From the NCBI RefSeq assembly GCF_907164915.1, contig NC_061862.1:143521913-143585912 (forward strand): a DNA stretch of 64,000 nt, in the 5' to 3' direction. The DNA is from Impatiens glandulifera (Eukaryota > Streptophyta > Magnoliopsida > Ericales > Balsaminaceae). Shown here piece by piece: positions 43,310 to 56,641 of the stretch (positions within the stretch are counted from its first letter, which is position 1; every line of letters begins with the position of its first letter). The notes beneath the pieces are model-generated. The model made no database searches, was not told the DNA's origin, and saw only the letters and a program-made list of their open reading frames with translations. The position numbers and the translations under genes are program-made.

Positions 43310-45665
43310 GATTGACCAAAGTGTGAGGTTACGAGATTAAATGTTGATTGAAATTGATGGTTTATTTTCCTAGGGATAAGAGACATGTAAAAGTGTGATT
43401 GAGATGTGGTTTGTCAAGGGATAAATAGTGGGTAACAAAGAATCTTGAGGTCACAAGATTAGAGGTCGATTGAGATTGATAGTTGGTTTGATGAAGGATA
43501 AGAGGCGTGTGAAACTGTGATTGAGATTGGTGATTGGTTTTCTGAGGAATAACAGACGTTTGCAAATGTGATTGAGATTGGTGGTTGGTTTACCGAGGGA
43601 TATGAGACATGTAAAAATATGATAAAGAGACATATGAAAAAGTGTAAGTCACAAGTTGTCGACTAATTAACTAATTGGTAATAAATATTAAATATAAAAT
43701 ATATATATACAAACATAAAATTATAAAATTATTTCAACAATCTCAAGTGATCTTGCGGTTAATGTGTTAACATTTCATATTTAAGACCAGAGTTTGAATC
43801 CCCAAAACTACAAATTTAAAAATGAGTATTAAAAATATTTGAGAGATCGATGTTAAAGAATGTATTATTAATTATAATATATGGTGACACAATTTTTAAA
43901 CAAGGGATAAGAGGCATGTGAAAATATGATGTCGGATTTATTAGTTGGTTTGATGAGTATTTGAAAGTGTGAGGTCACGAGATGGAGGTCAGGTGGTGGA
44001 TGGTTTGTCAGCTGAAAGGATAAAGAGACATATAAAAAAGTGTGAGTAACAGAATGATGGTCAATTGGAGGGTTAGTGGTTGGTTTGACGAGGTATAAGA
44101 GGTGTGTGATCAATTGGTATTGATTGTTGATTTGTTGAAGTGGGAATAAAAGAGGTCGTCTAAGATTGATGGGATATTTTCCAAGAGGATAAAAAGACAT
44201 ATGAAAAAGTGTGAGTCACAAGATGAAGATCAATTGGAGTATTAGTGGTTGGTTTGACGAGGAATAAGAGGTGTGTGATCGATTGACATTGGTTGTTGAT
44301 TTATTGAAGTGTGGTAAAAGAGGTTGACTAAGATTGGTGGATAGTTTGTTGAGGGGATAAAGAGACATATGGAAAAGTTTGAGTCACAAGAGGTCAACTA
44401 AAATTTGGTGGGTGGTCTGCTGAGTGGATAAAGAGGCATATGAAAAAGTGAGTCACAAGAGGTCGACTAAGATTGATGGGTGATTTTCCGAGAGGATAAA
44501 GAATGTGTAAAAGTGTGTGAGGTCACAAGATGAAATGTCGATTGAGATTTGGTGGTTGGTTTGCCGAAGTGAGGATAAATATAAGAGGTCTTCTTAACAA
44601 ATTAGATATATTAATGGTTAAAAATATATGAATCAGATGATGATTGACCAAAGTGGTCGATTGATTCAGGGATTGGTTGTTGATTTGTTGAAGTGGGGTA
44701 AAAGAAGTCGCAATAAGAGTAAATATGATGAGATGCGAGGTGGGGATTTGTGGTTGATTTGTCGGGATAAGAAGCCGATAATAAAAGGAGATATCAACGA
44801 TTAAAAATATATAAATGAGATGTTGATTGACTGAAGTATAAACGTGTGTGTGATCACAAGATTAGAGGTCAAAATTAGGATTGGTGAGTGGTTTATTAAA
44901 GGGATAAAGAGACATATGAAAAAGTGTGAATCACAAAATTAAAGGTCGATTGATGTTTAGTTTGACAAGTGATTAGAGGTGTATGAAAGTGCGTGTAAGG
45001 TCATATGAAATGATATGAGATGAAATGTCGATTGAGATTTAGTAGTTGGTTTACCGAAGTTGGGGTAAAAAAAGAGGTCGCAGTACTATAAAAGAGGATG
45101 GTAATAAATGAGATATTAGTGATTAAAATATATGAATAAGATGTTTTAATTAATCGAATTGTAAAAGTGTGTGAGGTCAGGAGATTAAAGGCTGATTGAG
45201 ATTTGTGGGTGATTTTCCGAATAGATAAAGAGAAATGTGAAAAAATATGAGTCACAAGATAAGAGTTCTATTAGTGGTAAAAGATGTTGCGGTAATGGTA
45301 AAAATCCTGAGATGAGATGTGAGATTTGTGAGGATAAGAGACCGATAATAAAGGAGATATCAGTTGTTAAAAATAATATAAATGAAATTTTGACTGACCA
45401 CAATATGAAAATGTGTGAGCTCACGATACTAGAGGTTGATTGAGATTGATGGTTTCTTTGTGGAGTGTGATAAGAGCCAAGTGAAAAATGCGAGGTCATA
45501 ATATGAGAGGTCATTTGAGATTGGTGATTGATTTGACGAGAGATAATATGTGTGTGTGGTCATGGTATGAGACGTGAATTGTGTGATTGGTGGTTGGTTT
45601 GTCGAAGTGGTGGTAAAAAAATCGCGGTAATAGATAAGAGGTCGGTAATAGTGTAAAATACGTCT
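43310..45665 (+). repeat. Degenerate minisatellite, 2.35 kb
   Basis: A core close to GATTGAGATTGGTGGTTGG followed by TTTGNCGAGGGATAAGAG and ACATATGAAAAAGTGTGAG, then TCACAAGATNANAGGTCG, recurs more than 20 times with units of about 50-115 bp. The strand is strongly purine-rich (G and A), which creates short minus-strand frames (for example 43362-43565, 45185-45514) with no family resemblance; I do not call these genes. Confidence 0.85.
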
Positions 45666-46257
45666 AACTTTACTTTAGATAAGAACAAAATGTATGACAC
45701 AACTTTAAGTAAATCTCTAGATCGATCTATAGTAACTAACAAGATAAATAGTGTAATTAACTTATTTCTTTTAAGTATTTTTTTAAATTCGTAATATTAT
45801 TTTTTTTTGAATTTGAGATATTTAATGAATTTTAAAATATATGAACATAAATTTTGAATTGAACTTATTTTTTTATAAATTAAAACTAATTTTAAATTAA
45901 TTAAATTTAAATAATATTAATTTTATCTAAAATATTTATAAATAAATAATATTTTATTTATATTCTTATCCGTTCATGCTACTTAAATTGAAACTAGAAT
46001 TATAATTGAAATTGAGGTTGAAGTATAATTTTAAACTAAATAAGATTAAGAGTTATCATTTAAATTAGAATTTTAATGAATTTAAATAATCTGATTTTAT
46101 AATTCTTAATTGTATTATTTTTTATCTTAGAATTATAATTTTATTATTTATTTTTTCAATGTTTTTTAAAATGTATTATTATGTTAAATCGATAATTTTT
46201 TTTTTTAATTTAGAAAGTTAAAAGGTCATACTAATATATATTTTAAATACTTTTGAA

Positions 46258-46321
<64 letters not shown>

Positions 46322-47282
46322 TATTTTTTAACTTTAAAATATTGAACAAATATTTTATATTTTTAATATAAGAAGTTGAAATGCTGAACAATATTTGTTT
46401 TTAATTTTGGAAATTAAAATGTTCCTGAATTCTCTTACATCAAAATGTCTGATGTTTATTTTTTTGTTTTGTTTTAGAATCGAGTTTTAGAGAAAATCTT
46501 CACTATTGAACTACCATTACATGTTATGTCAAATCAATATCTTAATAATATAGATAATGTATATTTAAATTAATTTTATTATATATATTATTTACCAAAC
46601 ATATGAAAAAAATATAACTTTTTTTTAAAAATAATTCATTGTAAAATTTGAATTAAAATTCTAATATTCAACATATTCTCATTTAATAGGTATACTTATG
46701 TTTTATTTTGTTTTGTATACTAAATTACAAATATTAGAGACAAAAATAAATATTAAAATTTTAAACTTCTTATATTATAAATTAATTTAGTTAAGATGAT
46801 AAAATAAAATATTTGTGTTTAATTTTAAAAAAGAAACAGTAAGATCACTTTGTATACTAGTGTAATAGTTTAGACTATCTTACATTTTTTTTATCAGTCT
46901 GAAGAACATATTGTTATCAATGATAAAAAACAAAAATTCACATTATTTTCTTCCTGAACAAAGGAAAAACCAGTGTAAATTAAAAATATTAAAATTTGAA
47001 ATTAATAATATAAATAACCCAAATTCAATCCCCATATCATTGAATCAAAAATGTTTTAATAATAATCTTACCTTTCTGAACTTCAATAACGATTATAAAT
47101 TTAAATGGTCAAATAAAAAAAACACAATAAATGATTCCCAATCAATAATTCACTTATAATAGTTTTTATAACCTCAGTTCCAACTTCTCCAAATAAATAT
47201 ATCCTCAAATCCTATTCCAGGAATGGTATATTAAATCAAAGAAGATAAAGAAATGTGACATAAGAAACAAACATTGAATCAG
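45666..47282. other. Gene-free AT-rich spacer
   Basis: Nothing beyond AT-rich sequence and a long TA microsatellite (about 46260-46318). A poly-T/TTTT-rich stretch leads to the 3' end of the DUF1218 gene. Confidence 0.6.
46260..46318. repeat. (TA)n microsatellite, about 29 units
   Basis: Uninterrupted TA repeat of about 58 bp. Confidence 0.95.
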
Positions 47283-48908
47283 TCATGCCAATTGCTTTCT
47301 CATATATGTATCTTCATGCACAAAGACCGCATCTTGTGAACTCGATGGAGAAGGATGGACTGGTCGACCCATTGCAATGCCGTTTAGATTAACAGGTTGG
47401 GCGATAGGCACAGCCCACAAAGGAGAAGGAGGACGCACTTCGGTTTTCTTTAACAAATTAACTACACGATAATATACAATACCCAGAATAACACTCACCA
47501 GAGATAATACAGCTGCCCCTGAAAAGACTCCCGGTTTTGTTACGTAACAATTGTAATTTCCAAAAGACATGGCATCGTCGCCACGTTCATCGTTGAGAGC
47601 TGCACTCGTCAACAATAAAAGGAAAGCTACAACAAATGTGGACCTGCAACAACAATAAAAAATAAAGATGGAACATTATAGATAACTTGTAGTCATGTAG
47701 AAGTCAACTGTTATTCGAAAGTTACCTTAACGAATACGTATGCGAGTAAACGACAAAAAGGAAATTACTATTATTAAATGATCAAACTATCTTCCACATT
47801 TAGGATTGATATGGACTCGTTCCATCTTGGTTTATTTGAATAACCAATATTCAAAATAACCTTCTTATTGGGTAAGTTATTGAATGAAACATGGGTATTT
47901 TGGTTGATAAATTCAAAGATGTGATAGCTCGTTACTTGAGAGGAATTCAAATAACCCATATCGAACAAGGCCTTACAGATGATGTTGATTTTCAAAAGGA
48001 AATGTATTGGGTATATTAGACCTTTTTTGATGTGGGTTATTCGAGACTGATTTCAAATAACCTGTTATCCAATCAACAATCTACCCATTGTTCAAATCAA
48101 CCACCAAAATACTAAAAGACCTCTATTTAACAAACACATATATAATTATACCCAATATGAAAATCTAAGTAAAACAAAATTATTTGAAAATAATGGTTTG
48201 ACTATTCAAATAACCCAAAATGAAACAAATCTTCAAATAGATTTTGTTTCAAACTCAAAATCAATAACAAAGATTTGCCCATGATATATAAACCAGGTTG
48301 AAAAATGAAAAACAAGTGTACCATGAGATAACAAAGCAGACCAATGCCAATGTCCAACTTGAAGTATTTTGAACAGGAGTTCTTCTGCAGCAAATGCAAC
48401 CAGTTGATATATTAAGGATAATATGAGCAACCATAAGAGCAATTGCTGATGCTAAGCCAAGAACAAGGGCCGGGCTGCCTGGATATACACAAGTAGTAGG
48501 AGTTGGAAACTGAATTTGAGATGCCTGTTCAAGTTAAAAAAAAAAATCAAAATCAAAATTGAAAGTTCAGACAGATCTTCAGACAAAGTAAAACCCATGT
48601 TAATTTTGATTTACAGATGATAAAACAAAATCAAAACCCATCCATGATAAGTTATTCTCTTCATTTTGACAAACAAAAACATCTAAATGACTGTTAATTG
48701 ATTATCGATCAAAAACCCTATGGGGAACGACAACTTGGGTTTTTGGGTTTTTGATAATCGACGATAAGAAAAAAAAAAAACAAAGGGAAGGAAAGAAGAA
48801 CTAGTGATTTACCTTTATTTTGGTGGCTTCGGCAGCAAAACCCATAGCTGCTGAGAGTAACCCTAGAAACCCAACTATAGAGCAAACCACTATCACTTTT
48901 CTCTCCAT
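47283..48908 (-). CDS. DUF1218 family membrane protein, three exons, 219 aa
   Basis: Exons: 48908-48813, 48524-48322 and 47643-47283. Both introns (288 and 678 bp) are GT..AG, and Trp100 is restored across the second. The product has four hydrophobic segments: about 6-26 (a signal-anchor ending AEATKIK), 50-72, 89-112 and 140-162. A Cys cluster C75-x-C77-C78 follows TM2 and a conserved loop ALNDERGDDAMSFGNYNCYV lies between TM3 and TM4. The C-terminal tail is cytosol-like and ends HEDTYMRKQ. Plant DUF1218 members include the MODIFYING WALL LIGNIN and DESIGUAL/VCC proteins, linked to cell-wall lignin and vein patterning; which branch this belongs to I cannot say. The first ATG of exon 1 is the only plausible start. 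Confidence 0.9.
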
Positions 48909-50032
48909 CGAAGCTAAAAACGAGCAGAAAGTCCGTGAATGAATGACTTTGATTTGACGATTCGGGAGAGGAGATAGATGAGGGGAATCAGGGTTTAATG
49001 AATCTGGTAAAAAGCTACATTTAACTTTCTTTAATATAAGAGAATTATTCTAACAAGAACAAAGAACAAGTTTTCAGAGAATTCGGTCCTGTCTTAATCC
49101 CATGTTTGAATGTGGCGTTGACAGACTAAGGTTGGTGAACGTTAGGTCCGGTTTGATTGGACTTTGTTATAAAGAAAATAATAATAATTTATTTTATTAT
49201 TATAAAATTAAATAATAGGTAAAAAGTGGTTATTTAAATAATATTCAATTTTATATTATTGACTTTTAAAGTGCCAAATAAATATTCTCTACTATTAAAG
49301 TTATAAATCTTAATTAATATTTGGAAATTGTTATTTATAAGTTCTTGCTGTATTCTTTCTATTTCATTTCTGTAATATTAAATAATATAAATAAAGACAT
49401 ATCCTTTTATTATTCATATAATAAATAATTTCTTCATAAAATTTATATACTTGTGCTCTATTTAAATTGCAAAATTTATTTAAAACTAATAATTTATTTT
49501 ATAATTACATTATTTATTAAATTAATTAAAATCCTAACTCAAATTTAAATACGAAATTTAATTAAGATGTTAATTTTTATAATAATAATAAAAAAATCAA
49601 ACTCAGGTCCTTACTAATATACTCAAATCTTTAAAAATAAAATTGATTTAAAACAATAAAAATTAGTCTGTTTTATAAAATTGTTTTTAATAAAAATTAT
49701 ATTTCAAACTTATTAATTTTGTTGTTTAATATTATTTTTGTAAATTAATAAATTTATTTTAAGACATAAAAAAGATATGTTATTTTTTTAATTGAATTTA
49801 TATTAAATAATTTGAAATAAATAATAATATAATTTTTTTTTATATTGATACGTAAAAATGAGCTTATTTTTAATAATAGTTGTTTTAAATACTTTTATTT
49901 ATATTTAATTAACATAACAAAAATTAAATTATAATAAAGATATATTATCATTAATACATATATATATATATATTTTAATAAAATTAAATAATATCATTTG
50001 ATAAAACAAAATCACGTTTAATAGTTTTTATC

Positions 50033-50086
<54 letters not shown>

Positions 50087-50300
50087 ATCTTTTATTTTAT
50101 ATTTATTAATTTGTTCTAAAAATATTAATATTTTTATATTAATTAATATAATTTAATAAAATATAAAAAATATTAAATATTTAATAATAATTATATTTTT
50201 GTAATAGAAGTTTGATTAAAAAATAAATAATATTTTATTATATACTTAGGATTTTATAGCAACTAAAACACAAGAATCATATTTATTTAAAAATATAATA
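48909..50300. other. Promoter side of DUF1218 and start of an extreme AT-rich block
   Basis: The first 250 bp must hold the DUF1218 promoter; a weak minus-strand TATATTAAAG lies near 49033-49042. From about 49170 the sequence is almost only A and T. TA tracts lie at 49959-49972 and 50035-50083. Confidence 0.5.
50033..50083. repeat. (TA)n microsatellite
   Basis: About 25 TA units. Similar tracts follow at 50447-50487 and 50909-50957, each inside a copy of the AT satellite. Confidence 0.95.
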
Positions 50301-50309
50301 CTAATTTAA

Positions 50310-50442
50310 TAAGTTTATATAATTTAATAAAATATTAATTTGAATACTTGATTTGTTTTGTTATATAATTATTTTATTTAAAAATCTAATTTATTACATA
50401 ATTAAAATATAATATAACAAATTATTTTGAAGAATAGTATTA

Positions 50443-50492
<50 letters not shown>

Positions 50493-50904
50493 TACATAAG
50501 TAAAACAATAATAATATTAAATATATTATCTATAAAGTAAAAAATATATTCATAATTTAAGTTAATTAAAGTAATTTTATTTATTTAACAAATTAATAAA
50601 TTAATTACACCTAATAAAAAATAAAAATTATTTAAATTAAAGTAGAAAGATATTATAATAATAAATAAAATAAATTATATATAGATTTTTTACTCAATAT
50701 TATATATATAAAAACTTATATTTATTGTTTTTTATAAAATTTACATTTGATATAAATTATATAAATTTAATTAAAAACGTTTATATAATTTAATAAAAAA
50801 TTAAAAATATTTTTTTTGTATATATATTTTTTTCAAATAATTATTTAGTTTAAAAAGTTAATTTATTAAATAATCAAAATATAATATTGTAAAGAATATT
50901 ATTA

Positions 50905-50960
<56 letters not shown>

Positions 50961-51640
50961 CATAATTTAAACAATAATTATATATAATTATATTATCTAA
51001 AAATTTAGAATATATTAATAATTTAAGTTAAACAAAACAAAATATATTTATTTAATAAATTAATTAATACTATTAAAAATTATTTAATTTTTAGTAGAAA
51101 GATATTATAATAATAAATACAATAAATTATATATTTTTTATTCAAAATTATATATATAAAAGTTATATTTATTTATTTTTAATAAAATTTATATTTGATA
51201 TAAATTAAATAAATCTAACTTAATTAGTTTATATAATTTAATAAAAAATGATTTAATAATAAAAAACATTTTGAATATTTTATTTATTTTTTTAAATAAT
51301 TATTTAGTTTATAAAGCTTAATTATTAAAGAATTAAAATATAATATAATTAATAATATTATTAAATAATATATATTATTCATAATTAGAACAATATTGAT
51401 ATATAATTATATTAAATAATCTATAAATTTAAAAATATATTGATAATTTAAGTAAAACAAAATAAAATTTATTAATTTAATAAAGTAAAGAAAATAATAA
51501 AATTATATATATTTTAGTATAAAGATATTATAATAATAAAATTATTATATATAGATTTTTTTATTCAATATTATACATATAAAAAAGTTATATTTATTGT
51601 TTTTAATAAAATTAATATTTGATATAAACTAATTTATTTA
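50310..51640 (+). repeat. AT-rich satellite, about 420-460-bp unit, three copies
   Basis: The landmark AGTAGAAAGATATTATAATAAT recurs at 50641, 51093 and (as AGTATAAAGA) 51516, spacings 452 and 423. Other shared words in order are TTATATAATTTAATAAAA, TAATTATTTAGTTTA, TATTAAATAATATATA (with a TA tract in copies 1 and 2), AATTTAAGTT and CATTTGATATAAATTA-type endings. Confidence 0.8.
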
Positions 51641-53300
51641 TATAAATGATATTTTATTAATATTATTTTATTTCTATTTGTTAATATATTAATTGTTATT
51701 TTTAATTAAATATAAAATTTAATTATATAATAATAAACAAATAATATTAAGTTTTAATATTTGTTAATATTTATTATTGTAAATAAGAAAAAAAAGTTTA
51801 AAAATCCTTAATAAAATAAATATATTATAATTAATAAAATATAATTGAATTATATATTAAATGATTATAATAATAAATTTCAAATATAAATTTAGAAATT
51901 TATTTAATAATTTCAAATTAATTTGAAATAATTATATTATATTATTTATTTGTTTAATGCAATTAATTTTTAATTAAATAATAAATGTTGTATTTAATAA
52001 TATAAAATAAAATCTATTTAATTTATAAAGATTTTCTTAAACATTTTTTTTTATAATAAATTAAATATACGAAAACATGTTTTTTTAATATAAACTGTTT
52101 TTTAATAATATTATATTATTTATAATATTAAATTTAAAAAATAAGTGAGAATTTTATAAAACTTAATATTTTATTTATTATTTTTTATAAAGATAAATTA
52201 TCTAACTAATATACATTATTACAGAATTATTATTATTTTTTTTATAAGGATTTTGAAAATATTTATCAAATTTTACTTTATTTCTCTTTCTCATATTTTA
52301 GTATATAATATTAGGAGAAGTTCAATATTCAATCAACACCAACTAATAAATATAATATATAGATATAAACAATAAATATTATATGAAAAACAATTATATT
52401 ATAATTATTTAAATGTTATATATTAAATAAAAATATCATTTTTTAAATATTTTATATTGTAAATTAATATATATATTTTTGTAAAATATGAAATTGATAT
52501 AATTTATTGTTTTATAAATATAAAAAATTTGTATTTTTTAATATATTAAAAAATATATTATTAAAGTAAATTAATATGATTAATATATTATATTTGTTTA
52601 TATATATATAAATTTATATTAATAAAATAATAATTATACTTAATTTTATAAATTAATTTTATCAAAATTTATATTAAAATTAGATATTATAAAATTTTAT
52701 ATAAAAATTTTAAAGATTAATATATTATTAAATATTTAATATATATATATATATTTAAAATATTTTGATTATAATTTTTAAATAAATATATTTATATTAC
52801 TTTTTAAATTTATTTTGGTAAAATAAATTAAAAAATATTATAAAAAATATATTTTAAATGAAATATTGGTAAAATTGTTATATTTTTATAAAGTATTAAG
52901 TTATATATATAATTATTCATTTTAATTTAATAATTAAATACTCATGTTTTAAAATTAAAATACTGTAAATAAAATATATAAAGAATTATAATTATAATAT
53001 TTAAAATAATTATTTTATATTTTTTTTTGATGATGTGAGATAAAATAAAATAAAATATAATGATAATTGATAATTTTATTTTTTAAAATTAATTATTAAA
53101 AAATTAATAATATAAAAATGAAAGGATATTTAATAATAAATTAAATTTTAACAATACTTTTTTTTTATAGATTATAAAGTAGAAATTAATATATTTATAA
53201 AAATAAATTAAATATGATGAAATTAATGATTTTTTTTTAATAAATTGGAAATATTAATTTATGTTATATATGAAAAAGATTAACATTGTATTGCCAAAAA
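51641..53300. other. Extreme AT-rich spacer
   Basis: No gene, RNA or element signature. Long runs of A/T with very few G or C bases continue to about 53290, where composition returns to normal abruptly. Confidence 0.7.
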
Positions 53301-53479
53301 TTGATCCTTTCGTGGAGAGACCTTAAAAATAATCTAACTAACTTTGATTTATAAGTTTGGTCACCCAATTTATTTAAAAATAAGAAAAGAAAATTGCATT
53401 TAAAAATGTTTTTTTTAAAGTGATTTTTTTAGATTTGGTGCTTGGTTACACGTGAGAAATGACCATCTCTAATATAAAC

Positions 53480-54465
53480 TTTTGGCCATTTTAACTAGAG
53501 CCAGTTTGGACAGTAAATCTAAGTAATGGAGCAGATTCCTAGGCATGGTCTGAGTGTAGGTCAGACTTAGATGAGTTCGCGAGTTTGAACACATCCATCG
53601 AGGAAGCATTTAGAGCATGCTCAAGTAGGGGGACCCCGTCAACCTCTAACGAAAGATCCTCAAAACGAAAACCAAAACTATCAAAATTTCAATTTCGGTG
53701 TTTCGAGTTTTCAACATTTAGGTTAGTTTAGTCAATGCAGAATATTCTAATAGATGTTTTAAACTAAATACAATCACAAACGCAAGAGATAATAGAATGT
53801 AACGCTACATTGTAAAATTTGTTCAAATATATTTATATCGAAATTAAAGCGTTAAAGCATAAATTTTCAGAAAAAAATTTCAAATTGTAAGAAAAATGGA
53901 GGATTGAGAAATACAATCTCACCCTTTTTAATAATTTGCTCGACTTAAAGGGTTGTTTGCATTTCTCTCGATTCTCTTTTTTCACCTCTTTTTCTTTGTC
54001 TCTCTTTATCTCTTTTTCCCTTTATTTCTCTTTCTTTTTTTCTTGTTCTTTTCGTGTCTTTTTTTCTCTTCTCTCTATCTCTTCTTGACCTAAAACCATA
54101 TTTATAACAACAATCGCGAAGCTTTTATAGGCCTATTAAATTATAAATTAGATTTTTAGCAAAACTTCATGTCATCCTTGTCGCTCTTTTTTCTTTTTCA
54201 ACATTATATTAGACAACAAATAAGGTCAAGATAATTTTTAAATAGTAGCAAATAAAATTAAGACGATTTTTATAAGGTAACAATAAAAATTAAAACAAAT
54301 CATATAAGATAGCAATAAAAATTAAGATAAATTCTAAATATTATTCCAATATAGTTTATTTAATTGTTTATCTATATATTTAGTTTTATTCAATAATAGT
54401 CCAAATTTTAATTATTTTGGAAACTAAAATCATAAAATTTAGGGCGTAAAATGTGGGTGTCTACA
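53480..54465 (-). mobile_element. 3' LTR relic of a minus-strand Ty3/gypsy element
   Basis: Read on the minus strand it starts TGTAGACACCCACATTTTAC at 54465, preceded by AAGTGAGCATTA, the kind of junction seen at plant gypsy 3' LTRs. A strongly CT-rich tract (plus 53950-54090) and TATA-like sequence lie inside. The far end toward 53480 is not defined. The opening matches the relic at 15228. Confidence 0.5.
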
Positions 54466-56570
54466 TAATGCTCACTTGGACAAAGTTTGGAAATGACAAC
54501 CGAGTATGTAAGAGCACGTCCAAGTCTCACCAAATTGACACCACATTTGTAAACAACCTAATTTATAATTTTACTCGGACTTATTTTTATTTATTTGGAA
54601 AGAATTAAAAGGACGAAGAGATAAAACCTGGAGATCACATGATCGATAATACCCTAATTTTAGTGCTCGTTGGGCGCCTCATCGAAATGTTTAGATCTTG
54701 AATGGTGTCCACCTTGCTTCATCTGTGAAATGTGGTAGGATTAACTTTTGACTCTATCCAATTTGTTGACTGGTGATGCAACTATCTAGGTATGGATATT
54801 GAGACATTACGAAACATGCACGTGGTTTGTGTCATATTTCAGACTGATGAAAAAAGTGTATTAATCATAAGCTATTATGATCCGAAGACCAACTATCTAA
54901 GATAACCAATAAGTTTTAAATATTCTGCGTATTGATGAAAGTGTGTATTAATCTCAAACTATTATGGTTTGAAAACTATCTGTGTTAGATGACCGAAGAG
55001 TTTTGTGTCCTTGTGCGGGTGGACGTCTTATATATACATTAATTTAATGATAATATAGTCCGTAGACAAACTACGTGAAATAGCAAAGGGTATATTCATT
55101 GTCTTTCGAACCGAAAGGAAAACCAATCTTACACCACTAAAGTCTATAGACTAGCTGTGTAGATAACCATAGGTTTGGCACCCTTCCTCAGGTGGGCGAC
55201 TACATATTTTTAACCTCACGATCCTAGTCCTGAGTGCATATCTAATTACTTCGAGTGTACATGTCTAATTAGTTTGAGTTACGTGACATAATTAGAGGTT
55301 TGCGTCAACTTGGTAGATTGGCATTTGAATAATTTTACCAGCCTTGTGATTGTGTAGTTCATGGAGTTAGGCGCCTGATCATACAAAAGTGATTTGGGTT
55401 GCATCATTTTCACAATGAGAAACTTGCTACTTAATCTTTGCAACTACTTCATGTCTCGGTGGGACGCTTCTGTACAAAGACATATTCGATGATTGTTTGT
55501 GTACATATCTCGCAAAGGCCTAGAAATATGGAACCCGAAGGCTATAATCCAAAGGAGATTGTTTAAGATCGTCTCATCATTTTGTTTATGAATTTTTCAA
55601 TTTTTAGGTCGTGATCACTTTGTTTTTTTTTTGTTTTTAAGAAGACACTTTTTATCATAATTTCGAGTTTCTCTTTTTGTTTGAAGACTTCGACGCTTCA
55701 TTCATTTTTTTTGGAAAATGCCCTTAATGCATGATTTGAGAGTTTTCTTTTTTTTAAGACTTCAGCACTTCATTTTTTTTGAAATTCCCCTAGTGCATGA
55801 CTTGAGGGTGTTATTTCTTTTTCATTTTTGGAAAATGACCCTAGGTTATATAGTTTTTTTTTTCATTTTTTTTTATTGTGAGTTAAGACATGCCTTCATC
55901 TCTCTCATTTCAGAACGAATCCTGGATCAAAACGTGTTCGGAGTCTCATTTTGAGCGTCACTTTTCTGACCATTTCAAAAGGAGGCCGATTTTCCTTATT
56001 TTTTCCTTTTGACGAATAGGTCATCAATAATATACTCGAATCCATGTTCTCACTATTAATTTTGAAAGTTTTTTCTGAGAGGGAATTTTCTAACCAAGCA
56101 TCATTTTTAACGTATTAATCAAGCTTTTATTTTGCGCCATGTGCTTTGAAATTTGTCTCGCTTCCTTTAAAAATATATTGGAGAGATTTTTCGTCATTCC
56201 CAGCTTCAGAGAACTCTTATTATATACGAGGTATTATCTTACCAAATCAGTACACTCGTGTTATTTTTGAGATAAATCAAGATGCGAGTCTTAATAACAT
56301 CGAGTGGTGATTTAAATGTCTAATCCATTTTTAGTATTATTATATATTTTTTTATTTTATAGTGACCCGATATATCTGATAAAATCGATACACATAAACT
56401 CTTGTTTTTAACAACCAGAACGAAAGTCTATGTGAACAATATGTTATGATTTCAATATCTCACCATTGATGAAAACTTTTTTTTAGCAGGATGAGTATAT
56501 CTGAAACAATCAATACACTCACGTTTTACATTTGGGTAATAAAGACAAAAGTCTAGATAAACATAAAATG
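54466..56570 (-). repeat. Repeat-rich 3' region of the same minus-strand element
   Basis: Three separate tandem arrays: about 54835-55015 (GATGAAARAGTGTATTAAT..CTATTATGRT, about 100-bp unit, two copies plus a third weak copy to 55200); about 55690-55870 (CCCTTAATGCATGATTTGAG type, about 65-70 bp, three copies); about 56225-56575 (ATATCTGAWAMAATCRATACAC, about 130 bp, three copies). A short plus-strand frame at 55718-55954 is only the T-rich repeat translated. The layout parallels the 3' region of the Tat-type element at 1053-5215. Confidence 0.6.
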
Positions 56571-56575
56571 GTGAT

Positions 56576-56580
56576 TGTTG

Positions 56581-56641
<61 letters not shown>

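Noticed and set aside
43362..45514. Minus-strand frames of 60-110 codons with repeated NHQSQS-type words
   Set aside because: Translations of the minisatellite; units change length and frame.
55718..55954. 78-codon Phe-rich frame
   Set aside because: T-rich tandem repeat translated; no membrane protein family recognised.
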